From the NCBI RefSeq assembly GCF_003073045.1, contig NC_037603.1:11686192-11750191 (forward strand): a DNA stretch of 64,000 bases, in the 5' to 3' direction. The translations under genes and the position numbers were made by a program. Of this stretch, positions 24,481 through 35,300 are shown piece after piece. How positions within the stretch are numbered: position 1 is the stretch's first letter; each line of letters opens with the position of its first letter. The notes under the pieces were generated by a model, which had not been told where the DNA came from, made no database searches, and was given only the letters and a program-made list of their open reading frames with translations. The DNA is from Pomacea canaliculata. Lineage: Eukaryota; Mollusca; Gastropoda; Architaenioglossa; Ampullariidae.

Positions 24481-25914
24481 GAGAGTTTCCAGCTGTCTAG
24501 GGCTAAATTGTATAAATGTCCTCCCCCCAAACACACACACACCTGCCATTGTTTTCCACTTTCTATGCTGACATCTTGTTCTTGACACTATCAGCGTTTT
24601 TTTAGACCAAGAGATCATTGGATGTTCACAGTGACCCTGGAAAGACAAGAGAAACATGGAGCCGCCTTCTCTGAAAAATACATTAAGGAATCACATGTCG
24701 GCACCATTACAAGAAGCAGTTGAAACCATGTACAAAAGCCTAGCAGGTCATTAACTTTCCCCAAAAATGTGTGATTTTTTTAACTGCTTTCCCTTTTCTG
24801 TTCGTGCATCGTGTGTGCGTGTGAGTGTTCGTGAGTCTGTAAGCATGGGTGGAAACATCTGGACAAACATTTGGTATTGTATGAAAGAGGCCATGTTTGT
24901 TCCCTATATTGTCTCTTATCTTAACCCAGCTACTGTCAAAGCCTTAAGCAAATTTTATTGTATACCAATGGATCAGGCCCCAGGAGTGAGTAGATAAGCA
25001 GAGGTCACCACCCTGACACCATGGTGTGTTATGTCACCTGTGGAACACCGTCACAAGAAAGAACCGAACCTACAGCTTTGTTCTCCGAGATGAAAGCCAC
25101 CGATACGCAGACATGACAGCATGTGCAGACAGTTTCATCCCTCCTAGACTCGGATGGGAAGGGAGGGAGGACAAGGAGCCAGTGCGGGGGGCTGGTACCT
25201 CACACCGCTTCGATGGCTCAGGCCGATTACTCCGACCTCCTGCCGAGCTGCACGTGAGAACGTAGTGACGTATGCTGGAGGAGAAGGAGGGGCAGTCAAG
25301 GGTTCCGGCACCGCTAGTCCTCAGGACCAAGTGTTTCCACAGCTTTCTCACGGGAAGCGCGGTCCGGCGTGTCATCAATACAGTGAAAATCAGGTTCAGG
25401 TCCCCTCTCGGCAATTTTTGTTTTTGTTTGGTTGTTTTTTTGTTTTGTCTCCATGCTGCACGTGGTTGGCTGTTTTGTTGTGATATGACCTTTGTCATTG
25501 ACGGCGTAAACCGTCAATTTTCCTTTATCTTTTCTGGGAGCCTTTTCATCATGGTTGCTACCCCACCTTCATTTATTCCCGTCGAGGACAAGTGGACAGT
25601 GATTCTGTCTCCAACGAAACCAACACGAAGATTTTTGCCAAAATAGGACCCCAACAACTCCACACACTGTGGTCTTTCTCAAGAGAACCTGAACTATACA
25701 GATCTTCACCAGGAGAGCCCCAACAACTAAACTCATTGACCTCTCAAGCCTGGGAGCATCTGTCTCATGCAGTCTTGATGGCGAGATGACACGGATCGTG
25801 TGCCACCAGTCCTTTACAAATGAAATTAAAAAAAACCTCAAACAAAATACAAGATAAAGAATAAGATACAATTTTTAATGCAAACGATTCAAGCACGTTC
25901 CATATACTTATTTA

Positions 25915-26039
25915 ATGATATGTGCTGGTATAACGATAAACGAAGAATAAAATACGAGTTTAAGTTTAAATATCTAAACAGGTTTCACGATATACTCGTT
26001 TAGCGATGTACTGGTATAACGATAACTGAAGGACCCCTG
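25915..26039 (-). mobile_element. Remnant of a pogo/Tigger-like DNA transposon end
   Basis: Read on the minus strand from 26039, the segment starts CAGGGGTCCTTCAGTTATCG and continues with repeated TCGTTATACCAG and CGAGTATATCG words. CAGGGGTCC with alternating CGTTATA motifs is typical of pogo/Tigger termini. A second TGGTATAACGATAA copy lies about 90 bp away (25929). No matching opposite end or transposase was found. Confidence 0.4.
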
Positions 26040-26555
26040 GACCGAGACTGTGTGGATAAGTCCTTTGGCAGTGAAACAGGCCGTCCAGAGGTCCTACTAT
26101 GTGGTGAACACATCACAACAGGAGGAAAAGCAAAGATGCAGGCAGGCAGCCGGGGCCACAGACTGTGACCCCTAAGTATTCACAGTCATCTGCCTTTGCC
26201 ACGTCATAGACCTTCAAAGAGTCGCTTGTGACTGGCTAACCCTTTACAGTACTAAATCACTCGTCAAAGTTCATTAAGGTTCCACACAGACATGTACTTC
26301 CCCACGCTCGGATGACCATGCAACAAAGCCGCTAAAGAACTAACACTAATTAGCTTCTCGCAACAAGCGGAAGTGTTCCTCATCGTTTCATGCATTTTAC
26401 ATTGCTTGGGCAAACGAACCTTGAGAAGTACGAGCGAACTCTCAAAGGACAAGTAAGTGCACATGTTTGAGAGAGTCAGGAGGCTGCTACAGGAAGGAGC
26501 TACTTTAGCGAGCACAGACAAGCAGAAGTGTGAGAACCTCTTTTCTCGAAGAATT

Positions 26556-26832
26556 TTGCACGTAGCTAAAATCGTGTCATGTTCCCCGTTAGTACTGCAC
26601 GTAGCTACAATCACTTTATATTCCCCACGAGTACTGCACGTAGCTACAAACACATATGTTCCCACCAGTACCACGTAGCTACCCTCACTCTATATTCCCC
26701 ACGGGTACTGCAAGCAGCTACAATCATATGTTCCCCACAAGTACCACCTAGCTACAATCACTCTATATTCCCCACGGGTACTTTACGTAGGTACAATCCC
26801 ATGTTCCCCACCAGTACCACGTAGTTACAATC
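26556..26832. repeat. Minisatellite with alternating 39- and 35-bp units
   Basis: Eight units are marked by a CGTAGCT-type word at 26561, 26600, 26639, 26674, 26713 (variant), 26748 (variant), 26785 and 26820. The spacings are 39, 39, 35, 39, 35, 37 and 35 bp. Longer units carry CACTCTATATTCCCCACGGG; shorter ones carry ATATGTTCCCCACCAG. After the first two units this becomes an alternating two-unit pattern. The open frames here on both strands are artefacts of the 39-bp period. Confidence 0.85.
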
Positions 26833-29449
26833 AGGCCAGTTTCCCAGAGTACATCACGTAGCTGATTCACGTCTTTGTGGACATAAGTGCGCAGCTTTTT
26901 GTTTGTCAGATGGTCGTTCGATCTCTGCAATATTCTACCTTCGACCAGCGAATAATCTCCATAGCACACTCGTCAACAAAGGTCGGACAATACACAACAG
27001 AATGTTTGTTGTGATTCAGCAGGGTTGACTGGCCGTCTGCTGTCTGGCATCCATCATGACCCACTGCCACTAAAGTGCAGCTCGATCAGCAGTGACTCAC
27101 AAAAGACAGTTGTTTTGATAAATCCGATTGCAGGAATTAACCTCATGATCATTTTATTTTAGCCGAGGCCTACGACCTGAAGGGAAACATGCGCACATCG
27201 TCGAGACTCAACTTCTGGTGCAAATAGGTTAAAGTGCAGGGCTTCATTATGTAAAGCTGCCTGGGTTGTTGGGTTCTATATACTGTGACCTAGTTACAGG
27301 GCTGTGTATGTATGGCAGTAGGTCACTGCTGTGGCTTGCCACTGCCGTCTGCCAAAGAAATTTGTGTCCCTATTGTTTCCACGTCCGGGCTTTTCGTGTG
27401 GCTTTTGAAAATTGCACCGGGGTTAACTTCCGGTGCCCCGTGTAAGTAAAAACACAAAACGAAAGCAAGCGGCAGCTGCATCACTTTGCTGCGCAGAACA
27501 TCGCCGCACTGCACTGCCTCTCCCCGCACTACCTACCTACCAAACATTCTGCAATCAATGCCACCCGGTCAGTGGCCTGTGACACCTGTCGCCGATGACA
27601 AACTCAGGTTGACTTGTTCGAAGATTGCCACACAACCTCGGCATGAACTTTGTCCTCATTGTATCCAGATCGTCTTAGCTGTCCTCCAACACCTGTCACA
27701 ACAGCTTATGACGAATATGCTTTTGTTTTATATATATAAAGATGTACGATTTTCCATCTGGAGAATAGTATATAATGAAGTGTGACGAAGCTTGTATAGA
27801 AATCGCATTTACCGAGGCTTAACCTGTACATGACGTCACCTTTGTACACGAAGAAATGGTGAAAATCATTCCTGATGCAGAAATACATTTCACATAAAAT
27901 TTCTTATTTTTTCTTAATATTTTTTGTTTGGTTAGAACGATTATTAAAATGATTCTGGAGAGATTGAGTGTCTCAGCTGCTACCTCGTGTCTACGATAAC
28001 TCGCAGTAGTGGCGAGGACTTTATTTCTGTTTTTGTCATCACACGACCTGTGCTCTACAGGGTAGTTCCTAAATCATTCCAGTGAACAGATCTTGATTTA
28101 TCCCCCATGTCTTAGTTTCCTGTGTGTTTCCTTTGAAAGGATCTTGATTTCACCCTCTCAGTCATTCCCTTTCCTGTCTGTCGGAACACACGCACACCGA
28201 CTTAAAATGAATGCGTTCAGCAACTTGTGTAAACATCTGAGACGATTTATCACATTGTTCTCTCTACGGCCTGTCACCCAAACCTCTTTTTTCTTTGAAA
28301 GATTGATGTTAGTCGTCTTTGCATGTTAAATATTCCTTTATTTCGTATCTTTTTCTTTCTTTCTGTATTATTTCTTTGCTTTAGTTCTATTTCTGAGAAC
28401 AATGCCTTGGTCCAACTTCAACAATTAAAGTCAATGCCTATATAAAAATTTCAGGGATACTCGAGAGCAGAACAAACTGATACTACAATCTGTTTCTTAT
28501 CGTTTTGCATACCTCCTTCAGTCTCTCTACATAAAGAATATGCGGTCCTTAGTCCACCCAAACCTACACTTATTTCTTCGAGTTTCCCTTCTGGAATCTC
28601 GGGGTTGGGGGCGAACAAGATAGGTGGGTGCGTTCTGCCAAGCTGGGAGGTATTTAAAAAGCAATTGCCAGAGAATGCCACAGTCTGTAGGTTAAGCAAG
28701 CTTGACGGAGCTGAAAGTTATCTCCACAAATGTGAACCTGTCGGACACGGAGGCACTTCGTTTTGGCAGTTGGCGGAAACAGTAAAGGGGAATGAGGTCG
28801 CTTATTGTTTTCTGCGAGGACCTCGTCCACAAATAAAACAGAAGTTACTAAATATTTTAAAATATTCATGGTACAGTGAACCCAACAGCGTGTCTGAGAC
28901 AAGCATTCACAATACCAACAAAATATTAACCAAGAGTTCATAAAATGAAACAGAATAACACACAGGTTACTGCAAAGACAAAGTCGCACAAGAAAACGAC
29001 TTAATATGTGCGCCAAGTGCATGCGGTCATCAGTGGAGATCCTCCCTCGTTATATTAATTAAACCTCCGTGCAAGCGGAAAGAATCCAACATCTAATGTC
29101 ATTACTATGAGTTATGTTTGGTTTGCATTGTCGGGTTCACATTTCTACCTCCGAGTATAATTTTATCTTCAATTTTCATCAATCTTGACAGCTAAAACTT
29201 GATTTGGTATCGCAGGAATATGAGATAGATAAAGTTTAATTAATCAACGTCTTACCTGAGCGGACGAGTTGGTAGCAGGAATCGTCAGAAGCTTTCATCA
29301 CTTTCATCCTCTTGTAGGATGCTCTTAGAGTGATAACAGATGAACCACACGTTATCTACGCACAAAACTTTCGATCAGTTAGTGGTTTTGACGAGCGCAT
29401 GTGTGCACATCATACGGGGACTTTTTTCTTTGTTTTGTTTGTCATTCGA

Positions 29450-29600
29450 ACACTTTCCCCGCGCGTGGCAGTCAAATCTTCTTACGCGCGTGGTCCACAC
29501 TCGCGCGCTCCACAACATCGACGGCGACAATTTCGTTGACCGACATACATCAGCTGCTGGTCCACGACAACCTCAACATTCCAGACTCTAATAGAGGCTG
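29450..29600. other. CpG-rich patch
   Basis: Dense CpG including two GCGCGTGG copies and TCGCGCGC, in contrast to the CpG-poor surroundings. It could be a small unmethylated regulatory patch or an embedded element fragment. No gene start could be attached to it. Confidence 0.35.
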
Positions 29601-30778
29601 TAGGGTGACAGCTGATGATCATATCATTTCTCTTTCGCGTGATCGAGGTGACCTTTGCCCGAGAGCTGTTTCATTGTTTGGGTGGGAAGCTGACCTACAT
29701 CGTAGGCTTTGTCCGTTATATTTTATGTAATAATAATTATGGATCTCAGCTCGGTTCAGCACATACAAATGAACACACACGCGTACACACACACACAATA
29801 CACATGCATGCACACCTAGATATAGACTCACACCAGCTCAGCTTACAGACACCCATATATATATATTCTGTTATGTATGTACATACATAGGCATCGCACG
29901 TGCACACACACACACATACACACAAGTGATACCGTTTTTACCAGTGAAGCTGATGGCGGTTTTTAAATTATGAGTGGCTGACAATTACCCCGTAACGTCG
30001 GTTACCGCCAGTTGCCCGTTACTGAACACGTGCTTTTCACGTGAAGAGTGACTAAGCTGTTGTAATGATTCTTATTATTGCTCTCTCTCTCTCTGTGTTC
30101 GGTGTGTGAATATTCTATGTGATTTCGCGTGCGTGCGTGCGTGCGTGCCTATTACGTATGTCTTAGAGAAAGAGTGAGGAAGGAAAGAGTTGATTAATTA
30201 GTTGGAAGAACACATACATGTATATATGCTTATTCGTGTGACAGAGATGAAGGTTTAATGGATGAGGGGAACTAGTTCAGAATGTTTCTTCAATAATTAC
30301 TAAATATGATAAAGGGCACGCGAGTGCGTGCATATGTGCCCGCATGCATGCGTGAGCGAATTATGTGCCTACCAGCACATGTGGCTGCTGGCTGAGAGAA
30401 GAGAAGACGAGGATCATTTGCGTGCCGCAGACAGAACAGAAGCACGAGGATTCCAGGGTCTGAGAGCACGAGCACGTGTTAGCTTGAAACTCGCCGAGCA
30501 TGCTAAGAATACAAACATACATTACAACTGTCGACAGTCGATATTCCGCCCTCGTCAGCCATACAACCAACAAAGGTCGGCAACTTCGCTTCACAGGATC
30601 TGAGAATGACATGATAGTGTTCACTTAAAGACCCATTGGAGCGATTTTTTTTTGTAAAGTCTGTAAAAATGGTCTCTTTATTGTAGACATTGATGTTTGA
30701 ATGTGTGTATGTAACATATAGAAATTAATTATTAACACATACTGTTGGGATTATTTATTGTCCACATTTTTTTTAAAG

Positions 30779-31059
30779 TTCACTCTAGTATGTCTTTAAA
30801 ACCTCAGATCATGCGATATGAGGACTTGCAGCCAAACATCATGTTTGTATTAACAGCAGCTGTTTCAGAAGAAAGTTTCGGAAAAGAGCTAACTCATGTT
30901 CAAAATATAATTTTAAGATGCGATCAAGCCAGTGCCTGTAGGCCATACATAAACTCTGATCTGCTTACTTTATGTCGCCATTTAAGTCGGGAGGGCAGTA
31001 AAAATTCCTGCCTTGCACTACACGATCTTGCTTTAGAGCTGATAGCAAGACATTTGTAG
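30779..31059 (+). CDS. Candidate terminal coding exon, 93 codons to TAG
   Basis: An acceptor with a strong T tract (CATTTTTTTTAAAG) precedes a phase-1-entry frame that runs to TAG at 31057-31059. The peptide looks protein-like: MRYEDLQPNIMFVLTAAVSE, then ILRCDQASACRPYINSDLL and a closing helix LALHDLALELIARHL. I do not recognise the family. It is in phase with the exon-like segment at 15147-15183; together they would encode 105 residues. It could instead be the last exon of a gene whose upstream exons I missed, or a retroposed fragment. Confidence 0.45.
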
Positions 31060-31216
31060 CCAGAGCATAAAACAGAAACCATTTTTTTTCAAACTACTTT
31101 AATGGTAAAAGAAAGAGCTGTGACAGTTTTTTAAAAGAGGTAGAAATTTATGGAGTTCTTATCTTTTGATATGCTTGCGATATTTTAACGAGGATGCAAT
31201 ACCTTTCGTCGAGTTC

Positions 31217-31324
31217 GACATGAATGGCTTTTGGCTAGAAAATAATTTCGGTCCTAACATTTGGAAGGAATGAGTCTTGCCAGACATGAATGTCTTATGG
31301 CCAGAGAATAGTTCAGGTCATTCT
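31217..31324. repeat. 66-bp imperfect tandem duplication
   Basis: Two copies start GACATGAATG (31217 and 31283) and share the TGGCTAGAAAATA / TGGCCAGAGAATA word; the second is incomplete. Confidence 0.55.
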
Positions 31325-31914
31325 ACTAACCTTTGTTAAGAATCAGCAGACGTCAGACTCGCAAGAAAACATTTTCTCAGAGACAGTTCAGGAAATGGCA
31401 TCAATGTTTCAAATGTCAGTGGGATGTCAATGGAGAACTCTTGATGATTCAAGAGATTAAGATAAAAGAAAGAATAAATAAAAAAATTAATGGAAAAGTA
31501 CAGGATGTATTGATATTCCAGAGACGCATTGTTCAGCAATTTTTTTCTTTCTTTCTTTCTGAAACACATATGTGCCAATCTCAGGTTTGTCCTCTTCCAA
31601 AAAAAAAAAAAAAAAAATAAAAAATAATCGACCAATAGATGATACTTGATTAAGATGTGCAGTGCAGATCCTCATCATCATGACTGTCGTTTTCGTTGTT
31701 GTTATTGTTGTTATTATTATTAACATGGCCTTGAGAACTGCCCACTGTTTGTTGCCCACTTAATGTGGGTGGAGACCTCGTGGCACGCTAGGACCTGCCC
31801 AAAGATGGGGTCAACAGCTTACGTGCCACAAACAACACCAGAAGGGGTGGGGGACCTCGTCTGTGGACGAACAGGGGGTGTTAAAAAAAAAAACACCTTT
31901 GGCAAGGCGATGCC

Positions 31915-32113
31915 TTCACGCCCTCCCTTCCCTCCCTCTCTCTCTCTGAGTGCGTGCGTGTATGAGAGAGAGAGGGAGCGCCCTCGTTCACGTTCACTTG
32001 TGAGTGCACGCAAGCACGCGCATCTCGCACCGTCAGTCTCTCCTCCCTCTCTCTCTCCTCCCCTCCACCTCGCCCCGCCAGCTCTCCACTCTCCCCTCTC
32101 TCTCTCTCTCAGA
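31915..32113. repeat. Polypyrimidine/polypurine tract upstream of the GDPD5-like gene
   Basis: Long CT-rich runs with an internal GAGAGAGAGAGGG segment form near-mirror and inverted stretches about 200-400 bp upstream of the candidate start codon at 32311. Such tracts can adopt triplex or hairpin forms, and GAGA-type repeats are common in animal promoters. Open frames across it on both strands are low-complexity artefacts. Confidence 0.7.
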
Positions 32114-32310
32114 GTACAAGACCGCGTAACAATTCTTATTTGATACACATTCTCGGTCACCGTTACCTCGGAAACAAACAGCGCGAGCGACAAACAAAAC
32201 AGGAAATATGTCGGGCGACTTGTATATAATTACTACGACATCACCGTGACCCGCCCGGGAGAGAACGAGTTTACACGATTTAGTTGACAGCCAACAGTTG
32301 TGACCTCGAA

Positions 32311-35300
32311 ATGATCGACAAGAAAAAGCCCGACTGCTTCATCGGTGGGTACTTTGGCCTCATTTCTATTTTTTTTTTTTTTTTTTTTTTATCCTCGGAT
32401 CTAGCTTAATTACTTTTAACCTATTATGCATCGCTTTCTCATATGATCAGGGTTGTATGTATGCAGCTGCTGTAGACACCAACACTGACCGCTATTCGTT
32501 TGATCCTCACCTCCGTATATCTACAGCCGCACTATTTATTATTTTTAATTATATTCATTTTGTTATTTATTCTTAAATTTAAAAAAATGTATTCACACCC
32601 GCTGGCCTACTTTCCCGCAATTTTTCTTGAATTTTTCCCGTTTTTATTGAATATTATAGGGATTTGTCCTCAACATGTCTTAGAACTGACTTTTAAAAAA
32701 TAATTCATGTTTGTTTTGAATCCGGTTCTCCAATTAACTTACTTTTCAAAGTCTACTTTGGTCCATGTACACCACTTAGTTCACGTGCGTACAAAACTAT
32801 GTCAGTCAGTTTGTTTTGTCAGACTCATCTTTAAGAAATTAAATTATTTGGAATGGTTGGTAACATTTAGTGCAATGAGCTGATGTTGAGTTGTGTTACT
32901 GACAGAATTATTATTTCTGTGATACAGCAAGAAAATTGAGCGCGCGTCTCTTTAAAACAAAAATAAACTTAACCACCCAAGTATTATCTTTAATACGATA
33001 CCATCCCAGTAAGCAGTTTGGAAATTCCTTATCTTACAAGACCTTTGTACTTGCGTTGGTGGCTCAGCATCCGAGGTTTTATTGCAAGCATTGTTAAAGG
33101 ATCCCGCTTCCGTGTAGTTGTAGCTGTTTAGTACATGAAAACTGTGGGGTGACTAACTTTTTCAGATTAAAACAATTAGAAAAGTTGTGTATACAAGGTA
33201 GCCCCTAGATGTTATTTACTATATATGGCGAGCAGGAGGCCGTACGACAGGGCACAGTCACAGGAAGGATGTATGAAGGGTTTGAAGAGATAAAGAGCTG
33301 TCTGTCCTGGAAGATGGGAGATGTTGAATTGCGTGTTGTTTCGCCATCAAAGGGATGTTGACTCAGACATCCACTGGCTATCAACATGCAAGGATCTGCA
33401 TCCGCATCGTAGGGCTGATTCAACAGGAACATTGATACATGACTGCTCAGGTACCGATGATGGAAGTTCAGACTTGTGGTGTTATGAACCGGAGGTTCGC
33501 AGCTGCCTCTGGTGAGATTGTTATACCTCTGTACACCACCAGGCGAGTCCACGTAGTCCCGTTGCTATGTGTACACCTGTTTGCACCTAAAATGTGAACC
33601 TACTTGAGCCTGATTATTTTCCCATTGCTTCCTTGATTTGGAGGGAAAGTGCTTCCACCTAAACGCAGATCACTAATAGGCGGCAGGGGGTGGTGTGGTG
33701 GGGAGGGGTGGGAAGGAAGATCCAAACTTTCCGGAGGAAAGCCCTGTGAACAGGTGTCACAGTCTAGAAACGGGATCTGAACCCTGGGATTCTTACTGAA
33801 ATGGCGACATACTTATCTCCTACAGTGGCATATGACACAGCTAACTTTTCTTCTCGTGTGCAATGAACTGTTACCTTTCTGCTCGGTGTTTCGTCTAATT
33901 TCCTAAAGTAAGAGAATGTGTGTTTTCATAGAAAAAAAAACCGGTATAGTTACAGGACAGACAACTAGATATGATTGTCAGGGAAGTGTCGGCTCTGCGT
34001 GCATTACGAAGCCCAGAACATTTCTTGCGTAACATTCCTGCGACTGTCAACGGTCACCTGTGCCGTCCTTGTCTGAGTGAACAGCCGACATTTTTTTTTT
34101 TTTTTTTTTATATATATCCTGTGGCGGGTAGGGGAAGGGGACCTTAAAAAAAGCTGAAGAAAATGCAAAATACATTTCTGTTTTGATCAGAAGATAAATA
34201 TGGCGAGGTATTTTTAGCTTTATGTTCATCACGTCAAAAGGTGATCTCATATACATCTCAGCAAAACCGGTTTGAGGGAGGGTCCACTTGAGTCACTCGT
34301 AAAGCTGCAGTGCGGACAAGAGCACTACAATGCACTTGGCCATTCTGTCGCCAACTGGTTGACAGGCTGATCGAATATGGGTTTTTCTGTGTGTGTAATA
34401 TACACGCAATAATCATAAAGAAGAAATGATTGACTCACTTCTTGTGTGCGCGACTGCCCATCACTCAACAGACATGCACCTGCGCGCCACCTGAACATTG
34501 TGCTTTAATTGGCATGCCGACACATCGAAACATTTCAAGCTGACAAATTCATTTAATCTCCATTTATCACTCACTGATCGATCACCCTTCCACCGTTCTC
34601 TCTCTCTCTCATATCAAAAGACTGAGTGACCAGGTGTGCAGGTAAAAATTTATGGTTTGACAAATCATTGTTTCTTTGATAAAGCCCAACCTTCATCTAC
34701 TTCTTTACCGATCGAGGCTGACGCCCCTGCTATTATCTTGTAACCGCATCGAACTGCAGGTATCTTGCGAAAGAAGATGAAAGCCGGAAAGAAACGTTGG
34801 TCGTCATTCACGTCACGTAACCAGTAACCTTTGACCTCCACTCATTACATTCCATCATGGCGGTCGGTCGATGACTTCAGAGAAATGCACCTGTTACAGT
34901 CTTTCAGTACAAAACATATCATTTAGTTGGACTATCGCTGTGCCGTTACAAAAGGTGGGTCTCTAACCTCTAATTACAATATTTTTGTTGAAATTTATCC
35001 CTGGAAGAAAAGCCGAACAATGGCGGTGGAGGTGGTGACGACGCTACTGGCTACCGACTGACTACCGTGTGTGTGTAACAATGGAAACACCCCTCACTGG
35101 CATTCCACAACACTTTCTTGAATGAAAAGACACGATTTTTTGGCTGTTCTCGGACAATAAACACTGAAATTAGTGTATCTATCAAGGATAATGTTAGAGT
35201 CGCGAAAACACTTCAGTATCTGAACTAAATCAAGTGTTGTTTCATACGAAACTTCCTTATCACCTCACTGAATCACATTTTCACAAAAATTTTACAATCA

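Larger units (their letters stand above)
21905..30778. other. Gene-poor region; repeats and scattered GC-rich patches
   Basis: No exon chain could be built here. Besides the two minisatellites, the transposon remnant and the CTCF-like site, there are GC-richer patches at 25130-25400 and 29450-29600, CA/TA microsatellites at 29766-29925, a CT run at 30078-30093 and a GTGC run near 30129-30148. An ATG-led open frame of 112 codons at 28605-28943 has no codon signature, splice context or recognisable motif. Confidence 0.4.

Noticed and set aside
25026..25646. Several overlapping open frames on both strands
   Set aside because: They are a GC-rich patch effect with no motif, splice structure or dominant frame.
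26264..26824. Open frames on both strands across the minisatellite
   Set aside because: The 39-bp unit is a multiple of three, so frames stay open by repetition.
28605..28943. Open frame of 112 codons, plus strand
   Set aside because: No recognisable domain, splice context or biased composition; compatible with chance.
31763..32193. Open frames of about 125 codons on both strands
   Set aside because: They are encoded by CT/GA low-complexity DNA.
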